Shown: positions 34,340 through 42,537, counted from the first letter of the stretch. The stretch is DNA of 52,101 bases from Evtepia gabavorous (GCF_003425665.1 NZ_QQRQ01000015.1:1-52101), one strand, 5' to 3'. The notes: a model not told the origin generated them from the sequence alone. Numbers and translations are program-made.

Positions 34340-35047
34340 TCAGCCGACATCCCTCAGCCGGCGCACCAGGATAAACGGGGTCATCTGTTCCTCTTGTCCC
34401 GCCGGATTGTCGCGGATCACCTCCGTGAGCCAAGTCTCCGGCGCGGTGATGCCCGATGACTTTCCCATCAGCTCCACGCCCAGGCCGTTGGCATCGACGA
34501 TATAGCTCTGCACCCCCGTTTTTTCATAGACCTGGTCACACAGCAGGTCCGGCTCCGTGGGAATGCGGATGCCCAAATCCGCATAGGCGGGGATGTCCTC
34601 CCCATAGAACCCATCCAGTCCCCGGACCTCCGGCCCCAGCAGACGGTAAAAGGTCCCATGAATCCCTCGGAGCTTGTCCAACCCCGCCCGCAAGGCCGCC
34701 CACAAAACCCGGGCCCGTCCCTCCTGGTCCAGGGCAAACTGCATCTTGACCGGCAGTCCCATGCCCGGGCCGGCAGGCGTCTGGCGGACACACTTGGCCA
34801 GCAGGCGGGCCAGCCAGGTCACTTGAATCTCCTGCCGGTGGATCACCCGTCCCTGGCACAGGGCGGCCACCTTTTCACTCACCGCCACCCAGTCCCCTGG
34901 CCGGTAGACCGGCACCACATAGCGGCGAAAGAGGTCCAGATAGTCCTCCCCCACCTCCACAAAGTGCGTCCGAATGCCATGACGGAGGTACCGTTCCCCC
35001 GCCACCTCAATTTCCAGCGCCTTACCGGGATTGTGATAGTATTCCAT
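34340..35047 (-). CDS. coenzyme F420-0:L-glutamate ligase (CofE)-like protein
   Basis: 235 residues resembling the CofE/FbiB amide-ligase fold: an early YRPGDWVAVSEKVAALCQGR (metal/GTP region of the family is normally a GD-x-hydrophobic-x-x-S/T-K pattern) and a late DANGLGVELMGKSSG. True F420 synthesis is not expected in an Oscillospirales-type host, and no other F420 genes are in the window, so the substrate is unknown. ATG 35047 has AGGAGG 8 nt upstream; in-frame starts further up lack an SD. It stands alone, converging on hppA. Confidence 0.6.
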   Translation of the reverse strand: MEYYHNPGKALEIEVAGERYLRHGIRTHFVEVGEDYLDLFRRYVVPVYRPGDWVAVSEKVAALCQGRVIHRQEIQVTWLARLLAKCVRQTPAGPGMGLPVKMQFALDQEGRARVLWAALRAGLDKLRGIHGTFYRLLGPEVRGLDGFYGEDIPAYADLGIRIPTEPDLLCDQVYEKTGVQSYIVDANGLGVELMGKSSGITAPETWLTEVIRDNPAGQEEQMTPFILVRRLRDVG

Positions 35048-35192
35048 GTAACATTCCTCCTGGGATTGATTGCTTCCCAGGATACCCCGCCTCCTCATCG
35101 GGACGTCACCGGAGTTTCCTCCAAACGCAATCCAGAATCTTATGTTTTTCTTTCCTTTCTTAAAACTTTCTTGCTTTTTTCCGGCTTTTCCT

Positions 35193-35221
35193 TTTACAAA
35201 CTTGACGGCCTGGGGTATAAT
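35193..35221 (+). promoter_or_regulatory. promoter of the zinc-type ABC operon
   Basis: TTTACA (35193-35198), 17-nt spacer, TATAAT (35216-35221), 38 nt before ATG 35259. TAATGAATTA (35218-35227) overlapping the -10 is a short palindrome that could be an operator; it is not a convincing Zur box. Confidence 0.75.
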
Positions 35222-35258
35222 GAATTACCATCCGATATCTTATGAAAGGAGGGAGCCG

Positions 35259-36197
35259 ATGAGACGAACCTGCCTGCTCTTTTTGGGTGGCCTCTTTCTG
35301 CTGTTGTCCGCCTGCGCCCCCAACCCCAGCGACGGAACAGAAGACAGCCGGACCCAAATCGTCGCCACCACCTACCCTGTGTATCTCTTCGCCTGCGAGG
35401 TGACCCGCGGCGTTCCGGACTGCACCGTCACCCTGATGATCGACCAGCCCATCGGCTGCCTGCATGACTACACCCTCACCGTAAAAGATATGAAGGCCCT
35501 GGAACGGGCCGACATCATCGTGTGCAACGGCGCCGGCCTGGAGGAGTCCATGGAAAGCGCCTTGGAGACTGTGGGCGATACGCCCCAGATTGACTGCGCC
35601 CAGGGCATCCCTCTGCTGGAGGGGGAGGACGCAGGACACCATCACGAAGGGGGAATCCTCCCTGCCGGCCATGAGCATGAGGCGGACGCCCACATTTGGA
35701 TGGACCCTCTGCGGGCCTGCTCCATGTTGGAGAATTTGGCCGGCGGCCTGTCCCAGCTGGACCCGGACCACGCGGCTCTGTATGCCACCAACGCGCGGCT
35801 GGCAAGGGAACAGCTCACCCAGGCCTATGACCTGATGAAGACCTCCCTGGAATCCCTCTCCTGTCGGGAACTTATCACCTTCCACGACGGATTTTCCTAT
35901 TTCGCCGACGCCTTCGACCTGACCATCCTCCGCGCCATGGAGGAGGAAGCCGGCAGCGAGGCCTCCGCCCGTGAGGTGGCGGACATCGTGGCGGAGATCC
36001 GCCTTCACCAGCTTCCCGCCATCTTTACCGAGGTCAACGGGGCCGATGCCACCGCGCAGATGATTCACCGGGAATGTGGTGTTCCCATATTCTCCCTGGA
36101 TCTGATGATGAGCGACCACGGGCAGGACCCCGGCATCGCCGCCTATCTGGCGATGCTGCAAACCAATGTCAACACCCTTCGGGAGGCGTACGCATGA
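35259..36197 (+). CDS. znuA: metal ABC transporter substrate-binding lipoprotein (zinc type)
   Basis: 312 residues. Lipoprotein signal with lipobox LLSAC (C19). Cluster A-I metal-binding fold: ligand His in IGCLHDYTL (H69), a His-rich loop between residues ~126 and 145 (GHHHEGG, GHEHEADAH), second ligand in ADAHIWMDP (H145), third in ITFHDGFSYFA. A His-rich loop is the usual mark of zinc-binding ZnuA/AdcA rather than Mn proteins. ATG 35259 follows AAAGGAGGGAG. Its stop overlaps the ATPase start (ATGA). Confidence 0.88.
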   Translation: MRRTCLLFLGGLFLLLSACAPNPSDGTEDSRTQIVATTYPVYLFACEVTRGVPDCTVTLMIDQPIGCLHDYTLTVKDMKALERADIIVCNGAGLEESMESALETVGDTPQIDCAQGIPLLEGEDAGHHHEGGILPAGHEHEADAHIWMDPLRACSMLENLAGGLSQLDPDHAALYATNARLAREQLTQAYDLMKTSLESLSCRELITFHDGFSYFADAFDLTILRAMEEEAGSEASAREVADIVAEIRLHQLPAIFTEVNGADATAQMIHRECGVPIFSLDLMMSDHGQDPGIAAYLAMLQTNVNTLREAYA

Positions 36198-36979
36198 GAT
36201 TTTCCAAACAGAACCACAGCCGCATCCCCATGCCCGGCAAACCGGGGACCTGCCGGCTCCAGGTCCGCGACCTGGGCGTGACCCTGGAGGGGGAGAGCAT
36301 CCTGCGGGATATCACCTTCCAGCTCAACTGCCGGGAAATCATGGCCCTGATCGGCCCCAATGGCGCCGGGAAGTCCTCCCTGTTCCGCAGCATCCTGGGC
36401 CAGATTCCCTACTCCGGTTCGATCCAGTTTCAGCTGGCCGGGGGATATCCCTCCCACCCCAAAATCGGCTACGTCCCCCAGAGCCCCAGTTTCGACCGGG
36501 GCTATCCCATCAGTGTCCTGGATTTCTTCGCCGCCGCCATCAGCCGCTGGCCGGTTTTCCTGCCTGTCCCCGGCCATCTGCGGGACAAGGTAACCGAGTG
36601 CCTGGCCCGGGTCCACGGTGAGGCGCTGATTCAAAAGCGCATCGGCACCCTCTCCGGCGGGGAGCTCCAGCGGGTGCTGCTGGCCCTGGCGCTGGAGCCC
36701 ATTCCGCAGATTCTCATTTTGGACGAGCCTCTGTCCGGGGTCGATGTGGGGGGAGAGCATCTGCTGCTGGATATGCTGGACGAGATCCGGCAGAAATATG
36801 ATCTCTCCATCCTCTTCTCCACCCACGATTTCTCCACCCTGCGCCATTATGCTGACAAGGTCATCCTCCTTCAGCAGGCCATTTTGAAGGTGGGAACCCC
36901 TGGAGAGGTCCTCCACTCCCCGGAATTTCAGGCGGTCTTCCACTTGAACCTGGGAGAGGAAGGGGGGTGTGCCCAGTGA
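36194..36979 (+). CDS. znuC: metal ABC transporter ATP-binding protein
   Basis: 261 residues. Walker A GPNGAGKSS (54-62), Q-loop YVPQSPSF, signature LSGGELQRV, Walker B ILILDEPLSGVD and H-loop STHDFS. Energises import with the permease encoded next. ATG 36194 has GGGAGG 7 nt upstream and overlaps the znuA stop by 4 nt. The N-terminal ~20 residues before the ABC core are basic and variable. Confidence 0.93.
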   Translation: MRFSKQNHSRIPMPGKPGTCRLQVRDLGVTLEGESILRDITFQLNCREIMALIGPNGAGKSSLFRSILGQIPYSGSIQFQLAGGYPSHPKIGYVPQSPSFDRGYPISVLDFFAAAISRWPVFLPVPGHLRDKVTECLARVHGEALIQKRIGTLSGGELQRVLLALALEPIPQILILDEPLSGVDVGGEHLLLDMLDEIRQKYDLSILFSTHDFSTLRHYADKVILLQQAILKVGTPGEVLHSPEFQAVFHLNLGEEGGCAQ

Positions 36980-37821
36980 ATTTCTGGTATTGGCTCCTCT
37001 CCTGGCTCCCCTTTGAATGGGCCGCCCCGGACACCATGCTCTTTATGAAAAATGCCCTGCTGGCAGTCCTGGTGGTCACACCTCTGTTCGGTCTGCTGTC
37101 CACCATGGTGGTGGAGAGCCGTATGGCTTTCTTTTCCGACGCTCTGGGGCACTCCGCCTTCACCGGCATGGCCATTGGGGCTCTCTGCGGCCTGGCACAG
37201 CCGGTGGGCGCGGCGGTCCTCTTCTCCGTGGTCATCGCCCTGCTCTTTACCCTGGTCCGGCAGAAAACCCACATGGCCAGCGACACAGCCATCAGTGTCT
37301 TCTCCTCCGCTGCCGTGGCCCTGGGCATTTTTTTGAGCACCTTGGGCGGCCAGAGCTTTACCAAATTCAACAACCTTCTCATCGGCGACATTCTCAGTGT
37401 GGCCCCCGGGGAAATCGGCCTGCTGGCTCTGATTCTGCTGGGCCTGCTGGTGCTGTGGATCACTTCCTTTAACCAGATGATGCTCTCTTCCGTTCACCAG
37501 GCCCTGGCTGACAGCCGGGGCATCCGGGTGGTCTGGAAAAACTTCCTCTTTACCGCCGCCATCGCCGTGGTGGTGACCATCACCATGACCTGGGTGGGCC
37601 TGCTGGTCATCAACGCCCTGCTGGTGCTCCCCGGCGCCGCCGCCCGGAACGTGGCTCGGAACCTGCCTCAGTACCACCTGGTCTCCGTCCTGGGCGGGGT
37701 GGTATGCGGCATCGGCGGGCTGATAGTCTCCTACTACCTGGGCACCTCCACCGGCGCCTCCATCACCCTTCTGCTGGCTCTGTGGTTCTTCCTAACCCTC
37801 CTGCTGAAGCGGACCCGCTGA
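36976..37821 (+). CDS. znuB: metal ABC transporter permease (ABC-3 family)
   Basis: 281 residues, about eight helices of the ABC-3 family (ZnuB/MntB/AdcB). Characteristic FFSDALGHSAFTGMAIG and the GLLVINALLVLPGAAARNVARN region that contacts the ATPase. GTG 36976 overlaps the ATPase stop (GTGA), so the three genes are coupled. Substrate is assigned as zinc from the binding protein only; Mn cannot be excluded. A strong terminator follows. Confidence 0.9.
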   Translation: MNFWYWLLSWLPFEWAAPDTMLFMKNALLAVLVVTPLFGLLSTMVVESRMAFFSDALGHSAFTGMAIGALCGLAQPVGAAVLFSVVIALLFTLVRQKTHMASDTAISVFSSAAVALGIFLSTLGGQSFTKFNNLLIGDILSVAPGEIGLLALILLGLLVLWITSFNQMMLSSVHQALADSRGIRVVWKNFLFTAAIAVVVTITMTWVGLLVINALLVLPGAAARNVARNLPQYHLVSVLGGVVCGIGGLIVSYYLGTSTGASITLLLALWFFLTLLLKRTR

Positions 37822-37832
37822 CCATTCTTACG

Positions 37833-37872
37833 AAAAGAACAGCTCGGACTATGTCCGAGCTGTTCTTTTCTT
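37833..37872 (+). terminator. terminator of the znu operon
   Basis: A perfect 16-bp stem (37833-37848 with 37854-37869), loop CTATG, flanked by AAAA and TTTTCTT. Confidence 0.93.
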
Positions 37873-37899
37873 GACATACCTCGAAACACAAGGTACGCT
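37871..37899 (+). promoter_or_regulatory. PadR-type promoter with operator in the spacer
   Basis: TTGACA (37871-37876), 17-nt spacer, TACGCT (37894-37899). The spacer is almost filled by TACCTCGAAACACAAGGTA (37877-37895), a 19-bp palindrome with 6 of 7 arm positions matching. A dimeric PadR bound there would cover the RNA polymerase site; the padR gene lies ~230 nt downstream. Confidence 0.65.
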
Positions 37900-37944
37900 G
37901 TTTTTAGATAGAAACGGTCGTTCTTTTTCAAAGGAGGTGTTCCC

Positions 37945-38097
37945 ATGGACACGCCCTTCCGTACCTACACCCAACAAGTCACCTCCCACCTTCGTCATGT
38001 CACACCCCAGGAAAAAGCAGCCCTGCAAGAGGAATTGGAAGCGCATCTGGAGGACCACACCGAGGCCCCCGCCTCCTTCTGTGCCATTGTCTTTTGA
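37945..38097 (+). pseudogene. 50-codon ORF, likely truncated PadR-associated membrane-protein gene
   Basis: The ORF has an ideal SD (AAAGGAGG at 37930-37937) and starts MDTPFRTYTQQVTSHLRHVT, then QEKAALQEELEAHLEDH. That short helical pattern is like the N-terminal prefix domain of PadR-associated membrane/permease proteins (HAAS or permease-prefix type). It ends abruptly after TEAPASFCAIVF without any membrane part. I read it as the stump of a deleted gene, although a functional 50-residue peptide is possible. Confidence 0.55.
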
Positions 38098-38126
38098 CTG
38101 ACCATCCCTGGAACGGAGGTTTTCTC

Positions 38127-38453
38127 ATGGAACATAAACAATCGCTGGAGCACTCATCTTTGCCGCTTCTTTCCCTGCTCCGGGACCAGGACCGATATGG
38201 CTATGAAATGATCTCAGAGCTGGAGCGCCGGTCGGATCATACCTTTCAAATGAAGGAAGGCACCTTATACCCCGTGCTGAAAAAGCTGGAAGCCGGCGGC
38301 TGCGTCACGTCCTACCCGGCGGAAGCCAATGGCCGCACCCGGAAATATTACCGCATCACCCAACGGGGCCTTGTCCAGCTGGCCCAGGAAACCGCCGCCT
38401 GGGAGCGATACGCCCACGGCATCCACTCGGTTTTAGGGACCACACCGGGATAG
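38127..38453 (+). CDS. PadR family transcriptional regulator
   Basis: 108 residues with the PadR winged helix: LPLLSLLRDQDRYGYEMISEL, KEGTLYPVLKKLEAGG, and RTRKYYRITQRGLVQL. These are diagnostic. ATG 38127 follows GGAGG. It shares the promoter at 37871-37899 with the truncated ORF upstream, whose palindromic spacer is a good autoregulatory site. Effector unknown. Confidence 0.93.
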   Translation: MEHKQSLEHSSLPLLSLLRDQDRYGYEMISELERRSDHTFQMKEGTLYPVLKKLEAGGCVTSYPAEANGRTRKYYRITQRGLVQLAQETAAWERYAHGIHSVLGTTPG

Positions 38454-38480
38454 TTCCCCCTTTCCCCAAGCAAAAACAAT

Positions 38481-38511
38481 AACGCCCCCAGCCAGGCCGG
38501 CTGGGGGCGTT
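38481..38511 (-). terminator. terminator between padR and the CD1247-like gene
   Basis: AACGCCCCCAGCC (38481-38493) pairs perfectly with GGCTGGGGGCGTT (38499-38511), loop AGGCC. The minus-strand tail ATTGTTTTTG is U-rich, so it mainly terminates the minus-strand gene; the plus tail TGCGCGTTTC is weaker. Confidence 0.8.
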
Positions 38512-38528
38512 GCGCGTTTCTTGTCCGA

Positions 38529-38969
38529 TTATTCCTCGTCCTCTGCTTCCGCCTCGTCCACCAAATCCATGGAGAACTTGTCGCCGCAGTTGGGGCAAGT
38601 GACCTCACCAATGTCCAGGATGCTCTCGTCGATGACAATGTCCTCGCCGCAGCTGGGGCACTCGATTTCAAAGAAATCGTCGTCGTCCAGAGAGGAGCAG
38701 CAGCAACCGCCGCCGCAGGCGTCCTCGTCGTCCTCATCCTCCCAATCCTCAAAGACCATGGTCTCCACATCGGACAGGTCCTCCGCCACGGATTCCACCT
38801 CGTCGGTGAGGGCTTCCACCTCAACCTCCAGGTCCTCCACCGCGAACCCCACGTCCTCCAGGATATCAATGATCTTGGCAATGAGCTTTCCCTCCTTGGA
38901 GGGCTTTTCCTGCAGGTCCAGGCCATCGGCCAGTCCCTTCAGATACGCAACCTTTTCCGAAATCGTCAT
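38529..38969 (-). CDS. CD1247-type N-terminal domain protein with zinc-ribbon motifs
   Basis: 146 residues. The N-terminal ~45 (MTISEKVAYLKGLADGLDL...) match the CD1247 N-terminal domain of clostridia; a coiled acidic middle (VEDLEVEVEALTDEVESVAE) and very acidic stretches follow; C-terminal CPSCGEDI and CPNCGDKF give a zinc ribbon, with an extra CGGGCCC cluster. Function is unknown. ATG 38969 has AAAGGA upstream; an in-frame start at 38990 overlaps that SD. Next to efp, 29 nt downstream of its stop. Confidence 0.82.
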   Translation of the reverse strand: MTISEKVAYLKGLADGLDLQEKPSKEGKLIAKIIDILEDVGFAVEDLEVEVEALTDEVESVAEDLSDVETMVFEDWEDEDDEDACGGGCCCSSLDDDDFFEIECPSCGEDIVIDESILDIGEVTCPNCGDKFSMDLVDEAEAEDEE

Positions 38970-38998
38970 CGTTGCACCATCCTTTCCCATGCCGGGAC

Positions 38999-39562
38999 TC
39001 AGCCCTTGGCACGCTCCAGATACTCGCCTGTGCGGGTGTCAATCTTAATCTTGTCGCCGGGGTTGATGAACAGAGGCACCTTGATCTCCGCGCCGGTCTC
39101 CACCGTGGCGGGCTTGGTCACGTTGGTGGCGGTGTCCCCCTTGAACCCGGGGTCGGTCTCGGTGACCTCCAGCTCCACAAAGGTGGGGGGCTCCACCGCG
39201 AAGACCTTGCCCTTGTAGCTGTTGACCTTGCAGGGCATGTTCTCCTTGACAAACCGGAAGTTGTCCCCCAGCAGCTCTGCGGCAATGGGGATCATGTCAT
39301 AGGTCTCCTGGTCCATAAAGTAGTACAGGTCGCCGTCGTTGTAGCTGTACTCCATGTCCTTCTTCTCCACATACGCATTCTCAAACTTGGCCGTGGGGTT
39401 AAAGGAGGTCTCGGTCACAGCGCCGGTGATGACATTCTTCATCTTGGTGCGCACGAAAGCAGCGCCCTTTCCGGGCTTTACGTGCTGGAATTCCACGACC
39501 TGCATAACCTGGCCGTCCATCTCAAAGGTAACGCCATTCCGAAATTCGCCGGCAGAAATCAT
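38999..39562 (-). CDS. efp: translation elongation factor P
   Basis: Relieves ribosome stalling at polyproline. 187 residues, three-domain size; domain I carries [14 protein letters not shown] with the tip Lys K32, the residue modified in many bacteria. The C-terminal signature [16 protein letters not shown] is exact for EF-P. SD GGAGGAT is positioned before ATG 39562. Own promoter with a ~130-nt structured leader. Confidence 0.97.
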   Translation of the reverse strand: MISAGEFRNGVTFEMDGQVMQVVEFQHVKPGKGAAFVRTKMKNVITGAVTETSFNPTAKFENAYVEKKDMEYSYNDGDLYYFMDQETYDMIPIAAELLGDNFRFVKENMPCKVNSYKGKVFAVEPPTFVELEVTETDPGFKGDTATNVTKPATVETGAEIKVPLFINPGDKIKIDTRTGEYLERAKG

Positions 39563-39722
39563 AGTTCTTCATCCTCCAAACAAAATTGCCGTATCGGCGT
39601 CCCGCCGACGGCTGACATCCTCGGCAGGCCCCCTTTGGGAGACCCGCCGGCAAAGCGGCAAACCGCGCCGCTTTTATTCCATAAGCGTTCTCTATTTTAC
39701 AATACCTTTCTGATTTTTGCAA
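39563..39722 (-). promoter_or_regulatory. efp promoter and structured leader
   Basis: On the minus strand, TTGCAA (39717-39722), a 17-nt spacer and TAAAAT (39694-39699). The leader (39563-39690) contains AAGCGGC/GCCGCTT (39653-39673, 7 bp), and TCGGC/GCCGA (39594-39608). GC-rich and hairpin-dense; no known riboswitch class recognised. Confidence 0.65.
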
Positions 39723-39778
39723 GGGAATTTCCCCTCCCCAGGGGCTTTCCTGGGGATTTTCTTTCGATTTCTCCCTTC

Positions 39779-40651
39779 TCAGCCCTCCGCCGTCTCCCCC
39801 AAGGCCCGGAGATAGGCCCCCTTCATCCATAAGGCGTCCACATCCTGGGTCCCGGCGCTCTCACAGATCACTCTGGGGGACCAGCCCCTGCGGGCCAGCG
39901 CCTCACAGAGGGGCGCCGGGTCCGGACCAAAATCAGGCTGGTCAAAGGTTAAGTGCCGGGCCTCTCCCCCCCGGGGCGTATAGGCAATCTTGGAAAAATG
40001 GCTGTGAAACTGGCTGGCCCGGGCCACCCCCAGTTCCCGGACCATCTGGTCCAGCATACGCTCCACCGCCTCCGGGCCGTCCAACGCCCCCAGGGAGCGG
40101 GCATACAGGTGGCCAAAGTCCACGCAGGGCAGCAGGCCCTCCGCCTCCGTGCAGAGGGTCAGAACCTCTTCCAGGTCCCCCAGCTGATTGATCTTTCCCA
40201 TGGTCTCCGGGCACAAGAGGATATCCTGATACCCCTCCTCGTCACACCGGTGCCGCAGCGTTCGGAAGCACTGCCGCGCGGTGGCCAAGGCCGCCTGGCG
40301 GGTCCGTTTCTGGATCGCCCCGGTATGGACCACCACCCGGTCCGCCCCCATCCACCGGGCCACCCGGCAGGCGGCCAGGACATACCCTGCGGTCTTGGCC
40401 TGGCTGTCCGGTTCGGGATTGGCCGGGTTGACAAAGTAGGGTGCGTGGAGGGAGAGGGCAATCCCCGCCTGAGCAGCGGCCTGCCCAATGGCCCGGGCAG
40501 TGGCCTCCCCCACCGTGACCCCTTTTCCGCACTGGTACTCATAGGCGTCCAGTCCCCGCTCCCGCAGCCAGCCGGGCATCTGCTTGGACTGTTTCTTTCC
40601 CGCGGCATAAAACCCCTCCGGGTTGCCGGCGGTGCCAAACCGCGCCCTCAC
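39779..40651 (-). CDS. nfo: deoxyribonuclease IV-like TIM-barrel endonuclease
   Basis: 290 residues of the AP endonuclease 2 family (Nfo): ALSLHAPYFVNPAN, VVVHTGAIQKR, LLCPETMGK (metal Glu), PCVDFGHLYARS, FHSHFSKIAYT, and a final CESAGTQ. Metal-ligand His/Glu/Asp residues are in the expected order. Acts on abasic sites. GTG 40651 has AAAGGGG 9 nt upstream and overlaps the yqeG stop (GTGA), so both are one unit. Confidence 0.9.
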   Translation of the reverse strand: MRARFGTAGNPEGFYAAGKKQSKQMPGWLRERGLDAYEYQCGKGVTVGEATARAIGQAAAQAGIALSLHAPYFVNPANPEPDSQAKTAGYVLAACRVARWMGADRVVVHTGAIQKRTRQAALATARQCFRTLRHRCDEEGYQDILLCPETMGKINQLGDLEEVLTLCTEAEGLLPCVDFGHLYARSLGALDGPEAVERMLDQMVRELGVARASQFHSHFSKIAYTPRGGEARHLTFDQPDFGPDPAPLCEALARRGWSPRVICESAGTQDVDALWMKGAYLRALGETAEG

Positions 40652-41151
40652 AGCCCCGACCCCTTTCCGGCTCCGGCGCGGAAGGGGGTCTCCAAACCGT
40701 AACGCAGGCCTCGAAACACGGTGCCAAACTGGATGGGGTGGACCAGCAGCGTCAGCACACCGGCCCGGTTGCCCCCCCAGATATCCGTAAAAATCTGGTC
40801 CCCCACAATGGCTGTCTCCTCCGGCGCGGCCCCCATCCGGGCCATCGCCCGCTGAAAGCCCCCCACCTTGGGCTTGCCCGCATGGCCCTCGTAGGGAATA
40901 CCCAGAGCCTCCGCGAATCGCTGGGCCCGGCCGGGCTTGCGGCTGTTGGAGAGCAGAAACAGGGTGATCCCCGCCTGGTCCAGCGCCTGCTTCCAGGCCC
41001 GCACCGGCTGGGTGGGGGTGTGGACTCCATAGGGCACCAGGGTGTTGTCCAAATCGGCCAGCAGGAGGCGAACTCCCCGGGCCCGCAGCCGGGCCAAATC
41101 AATGGCGTGGATGCTTTCAAAATAAAAATCAGGGACCAACGGAAATTTCAC
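40648..41151 (-). CDS. yqeG: YqeG family HAD IIIA-type phosphatase
   Basis: 167 residues, the usual size. HAD motif I ADLDNTLVPY, motif II LLSNSRKPG, motif III Lys in GHAGKPKVGG and motif IV VGDQIFTDIWGGNR. YqeG belongs to a conserved Firmicutes set linked to ribosome biogenesis and sometimes to phosphatidylglycerophosphate dephosphorylation; role unclear. GTG 41151 with AAGGTGAT; an in-frame extension to 41256 lacks homology. It couples to nfo. Confidence 0.9.
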   Translation of the reverse strand: MKFPLVPDFYFESIHAIDLARLRARGVRLLLADLDNTLVPYGVHTPTQPVRAWKQALDQAGITLFLLSNSRKPGRAQRFAEALGIPYEGHAGKPKVGGFQRAMARMGAAPEETAIVGDQIFTDIWGGNRAGVLTLLVHPIQFGTVFRGLRYGLETPFRAGAGKGSGL

Positions 41152-41227
41152 GGCATCACCTTCTAAACAATCTCTTGTCCGCATACTTTTGGAGCAGACG
41201 TTTGGTGGGGGAACCATCTGTTCCCTG

Positions 41228-41256
41228 ATTATACACGAACCGAAACCAATGGACAA
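41228..41256 (-). promoter_or_regulatory. promoter of yqeG-nfo
   Basis: Minus strand: TTGTCC (41251-41256), 17-nt spacer, TATAAT (41228-41233), about 75 nt before GTG 41151. Confidence 0.75.
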
Positions 41257-41270
41257 GGGGGTTCCTTTTT

Positions 41271-42062
41271 ATGATGTATCCTTCCCCGCGGCAATTCCTG
41301 CTCACGCCGCCCCAATCCTTGGACCAGGCCCAAACTTGGGGTCTTCCTCTGGCCCACATGGCCTATCAACTGGATGAGACTGGTCAACTTTGCCAGGCCC
41401 CTCTCCCGCCCCATGGCAAGGGTGGTTTGATGTTGGTGGGGGTACCCACCTCTCCTGCTGGACAATGTGATCCCCGCCGGGCAGTCCGGGACATTCTTAC
41501 CGTCTGCCAGGGGCGCGGCTTCGGCGGCGTCATTCTGGACCTGGAGCAGCCGCCCACCCGGTTCCTCTCCCAGCTCATCTGCGGCCTGGAGGAGGGGCTG
41601 ACCCAGCGGAAACGGACCCTTTTCCTGCCTGAGTCCTATGGAAATTACAGCGACCGGGCGTCCATCTATCTGACCTCCGCCATCTCCGGAGGTTCTTTGC
41701 GGCGGCGGTTGGAGGAGGCCATCGACACCTACGGCCCCCACCGGCTGGTTCTCTGCCTCCGGCGGGCCCGGGACGATTTCTTTCTCCCCTCCGTCAAGGG
41801 GCAGGGCCGGCCCATCTCCCAGGAAACCTTAGAGCGGCTGCAGCGCCGCCTGAACCCCTCGGTGTTCTTCTCCCCGGACCTCTGCGCCCACTACTTCACC
41901 TACATGAGCCGGGAGACCGGGGCCCACTTCATCCTCTTTGACGACGGGGAAAGTCTGGAGAAAAAACGGACATTGGCCCAGGAACTGGGCATCTCCCGGT
42001 TTTTCCTGCTCTATCCAGAGATCGCGGAATTCCTGCCCAGGCTGGTCCGCCAGGAGGCTTGA
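41271..42062 (+). CDS. cytosolic GH18-like TIM-barrel protein
   Basis: 263 residues with no signal peptide or membrane segment. I do not recognise it with certainty. The central GRGFGGVILDLEQPP (81-95) resembles the GH18 DGxDxDxE strand: the last Asp and Glu (D90, E92) remain, the first two are lost. The C-terminal FDDGESLEKKRTLAQELGIS with FFLLYPEI resembles the GH18 end where a D-x-x-S-x-x-x-K stretch leads to the final strand. It may be a cytosolic or spore-related glycosidase-like protein, possibly inactive. It starts ATG 41271 (AGGGGG 10 nt upstream), divergent from yqeG. Confidence 0.6.
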   Translation: MMYPSPRQFLLTPPQSLDQAQTWGLPLAHMAYQLDETGQLCQAPLPPHGKGGLMLVGVPTSPAGQCDPRRAVRDILTVCQGRGFGGVILDLEQPPTRFLSQLICGLEEGLTQRKRTLFLPESYGNYSDRASIYLTSAISGGSLRRRLEEAIDTYGPHRLVLCLRRARDDFFLPSVKGQGRPISQETLERLQRRLNPSVFFSPDLCAHYFTYMSRETGAHFILFDDGESLEKKRTLAQELGISRFFLLYPEIAEFLPRLVRQEA

Positions 42063-42118
42063 GCATACGCAGGCTGTCTGGAGCCGACGCAGGTTTTCCC
42101 CGGGGCGTACGCCATGAA

Positions 42119-42152
42119 AAAACCCTGTCCGGGCACAACCGGACAGGGTTTT
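42119..42152. terminator. bidirectional terminator between the GH18-like gene and rpsU
   Basis: AAAACCCTGTCCGG (42119-42132) pairs perfectly with CCGGACAGGGTTTT (42139-42152), loop GCACAA. The flanking A and T runs suit both strands. Confidence 0.92.
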
Positions 42153-42159
42153 CAAGCTA

Positions 42160-42342
42160 TTAATAATACTTTTTACGATTCTTCCGCGCTGCTTCGGACT
42201 TCTTGCGGCGCTTCACGCTGGGGCTTTCGTAGTGCTCTCTTTTCCGCACCTCAGCCAGGACGCCAGACTTGGCGCAGCTGCGCTTAAACCGTTTCAGAGC
42301 GCTTTCCAGAGATTCATTCTCTCTCACATGGACTTCAGACAT
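42160..42342 (-). CDS. rpsU: 30S ribosomal protein S21
   Basis: 60 residues: [20 protein letters not shown], then [20 protein letters not shown] and a basic C-terminus, all standard for S21 (bS21), which sits near the 16S 3' end. ATG 42342 follows GGAGGGAGGG; upstream in-frame starts are not conserved. Confidence 0.96.
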   Translation of the reverse strand: MSEVHVRENESLESALKRFKRSCAKSGVLAEVRKREHYESPSVKRRKKSEAARKNRKKYY

Positions 42343-42423
42343 TCGTTTTCCCTCCCTCCGAAGTGGTGGACTGTATCTTCCACGCACCAAAGGGCCATCG
42401 TAAAATATGGCTTTAACAGTGGT

Positions 42424-42452
42424 ATTATATGCAATTTACAGAAGATTGTCAA
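42424..42452 (-). promoter_or_regulatory. consensus sigma-A promoter of rpsU
   Basis: Minus strand: TTGACA (42447-42452), exactly 17 nt, TATAAT (42424-42429). Perfect consensus, suiting a highly expressed ribosomal gene. Confidence 0.93.
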
Positions 42453-42537
42453 GGTGTATTCCTAAGAATTTTATCATTTCCCGCGCATACCAAGGAAATA
42501 CCCCTTCCATATTCGCCGCCTTAGAGGCGACCCCTCG

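Noticed and set aside
35216-35230. Zur box in the znu promoter
   Set aside because: Only the short TAATGAATTA palindrome is present; it lacks the longer Zur arms, so no assignment was made.
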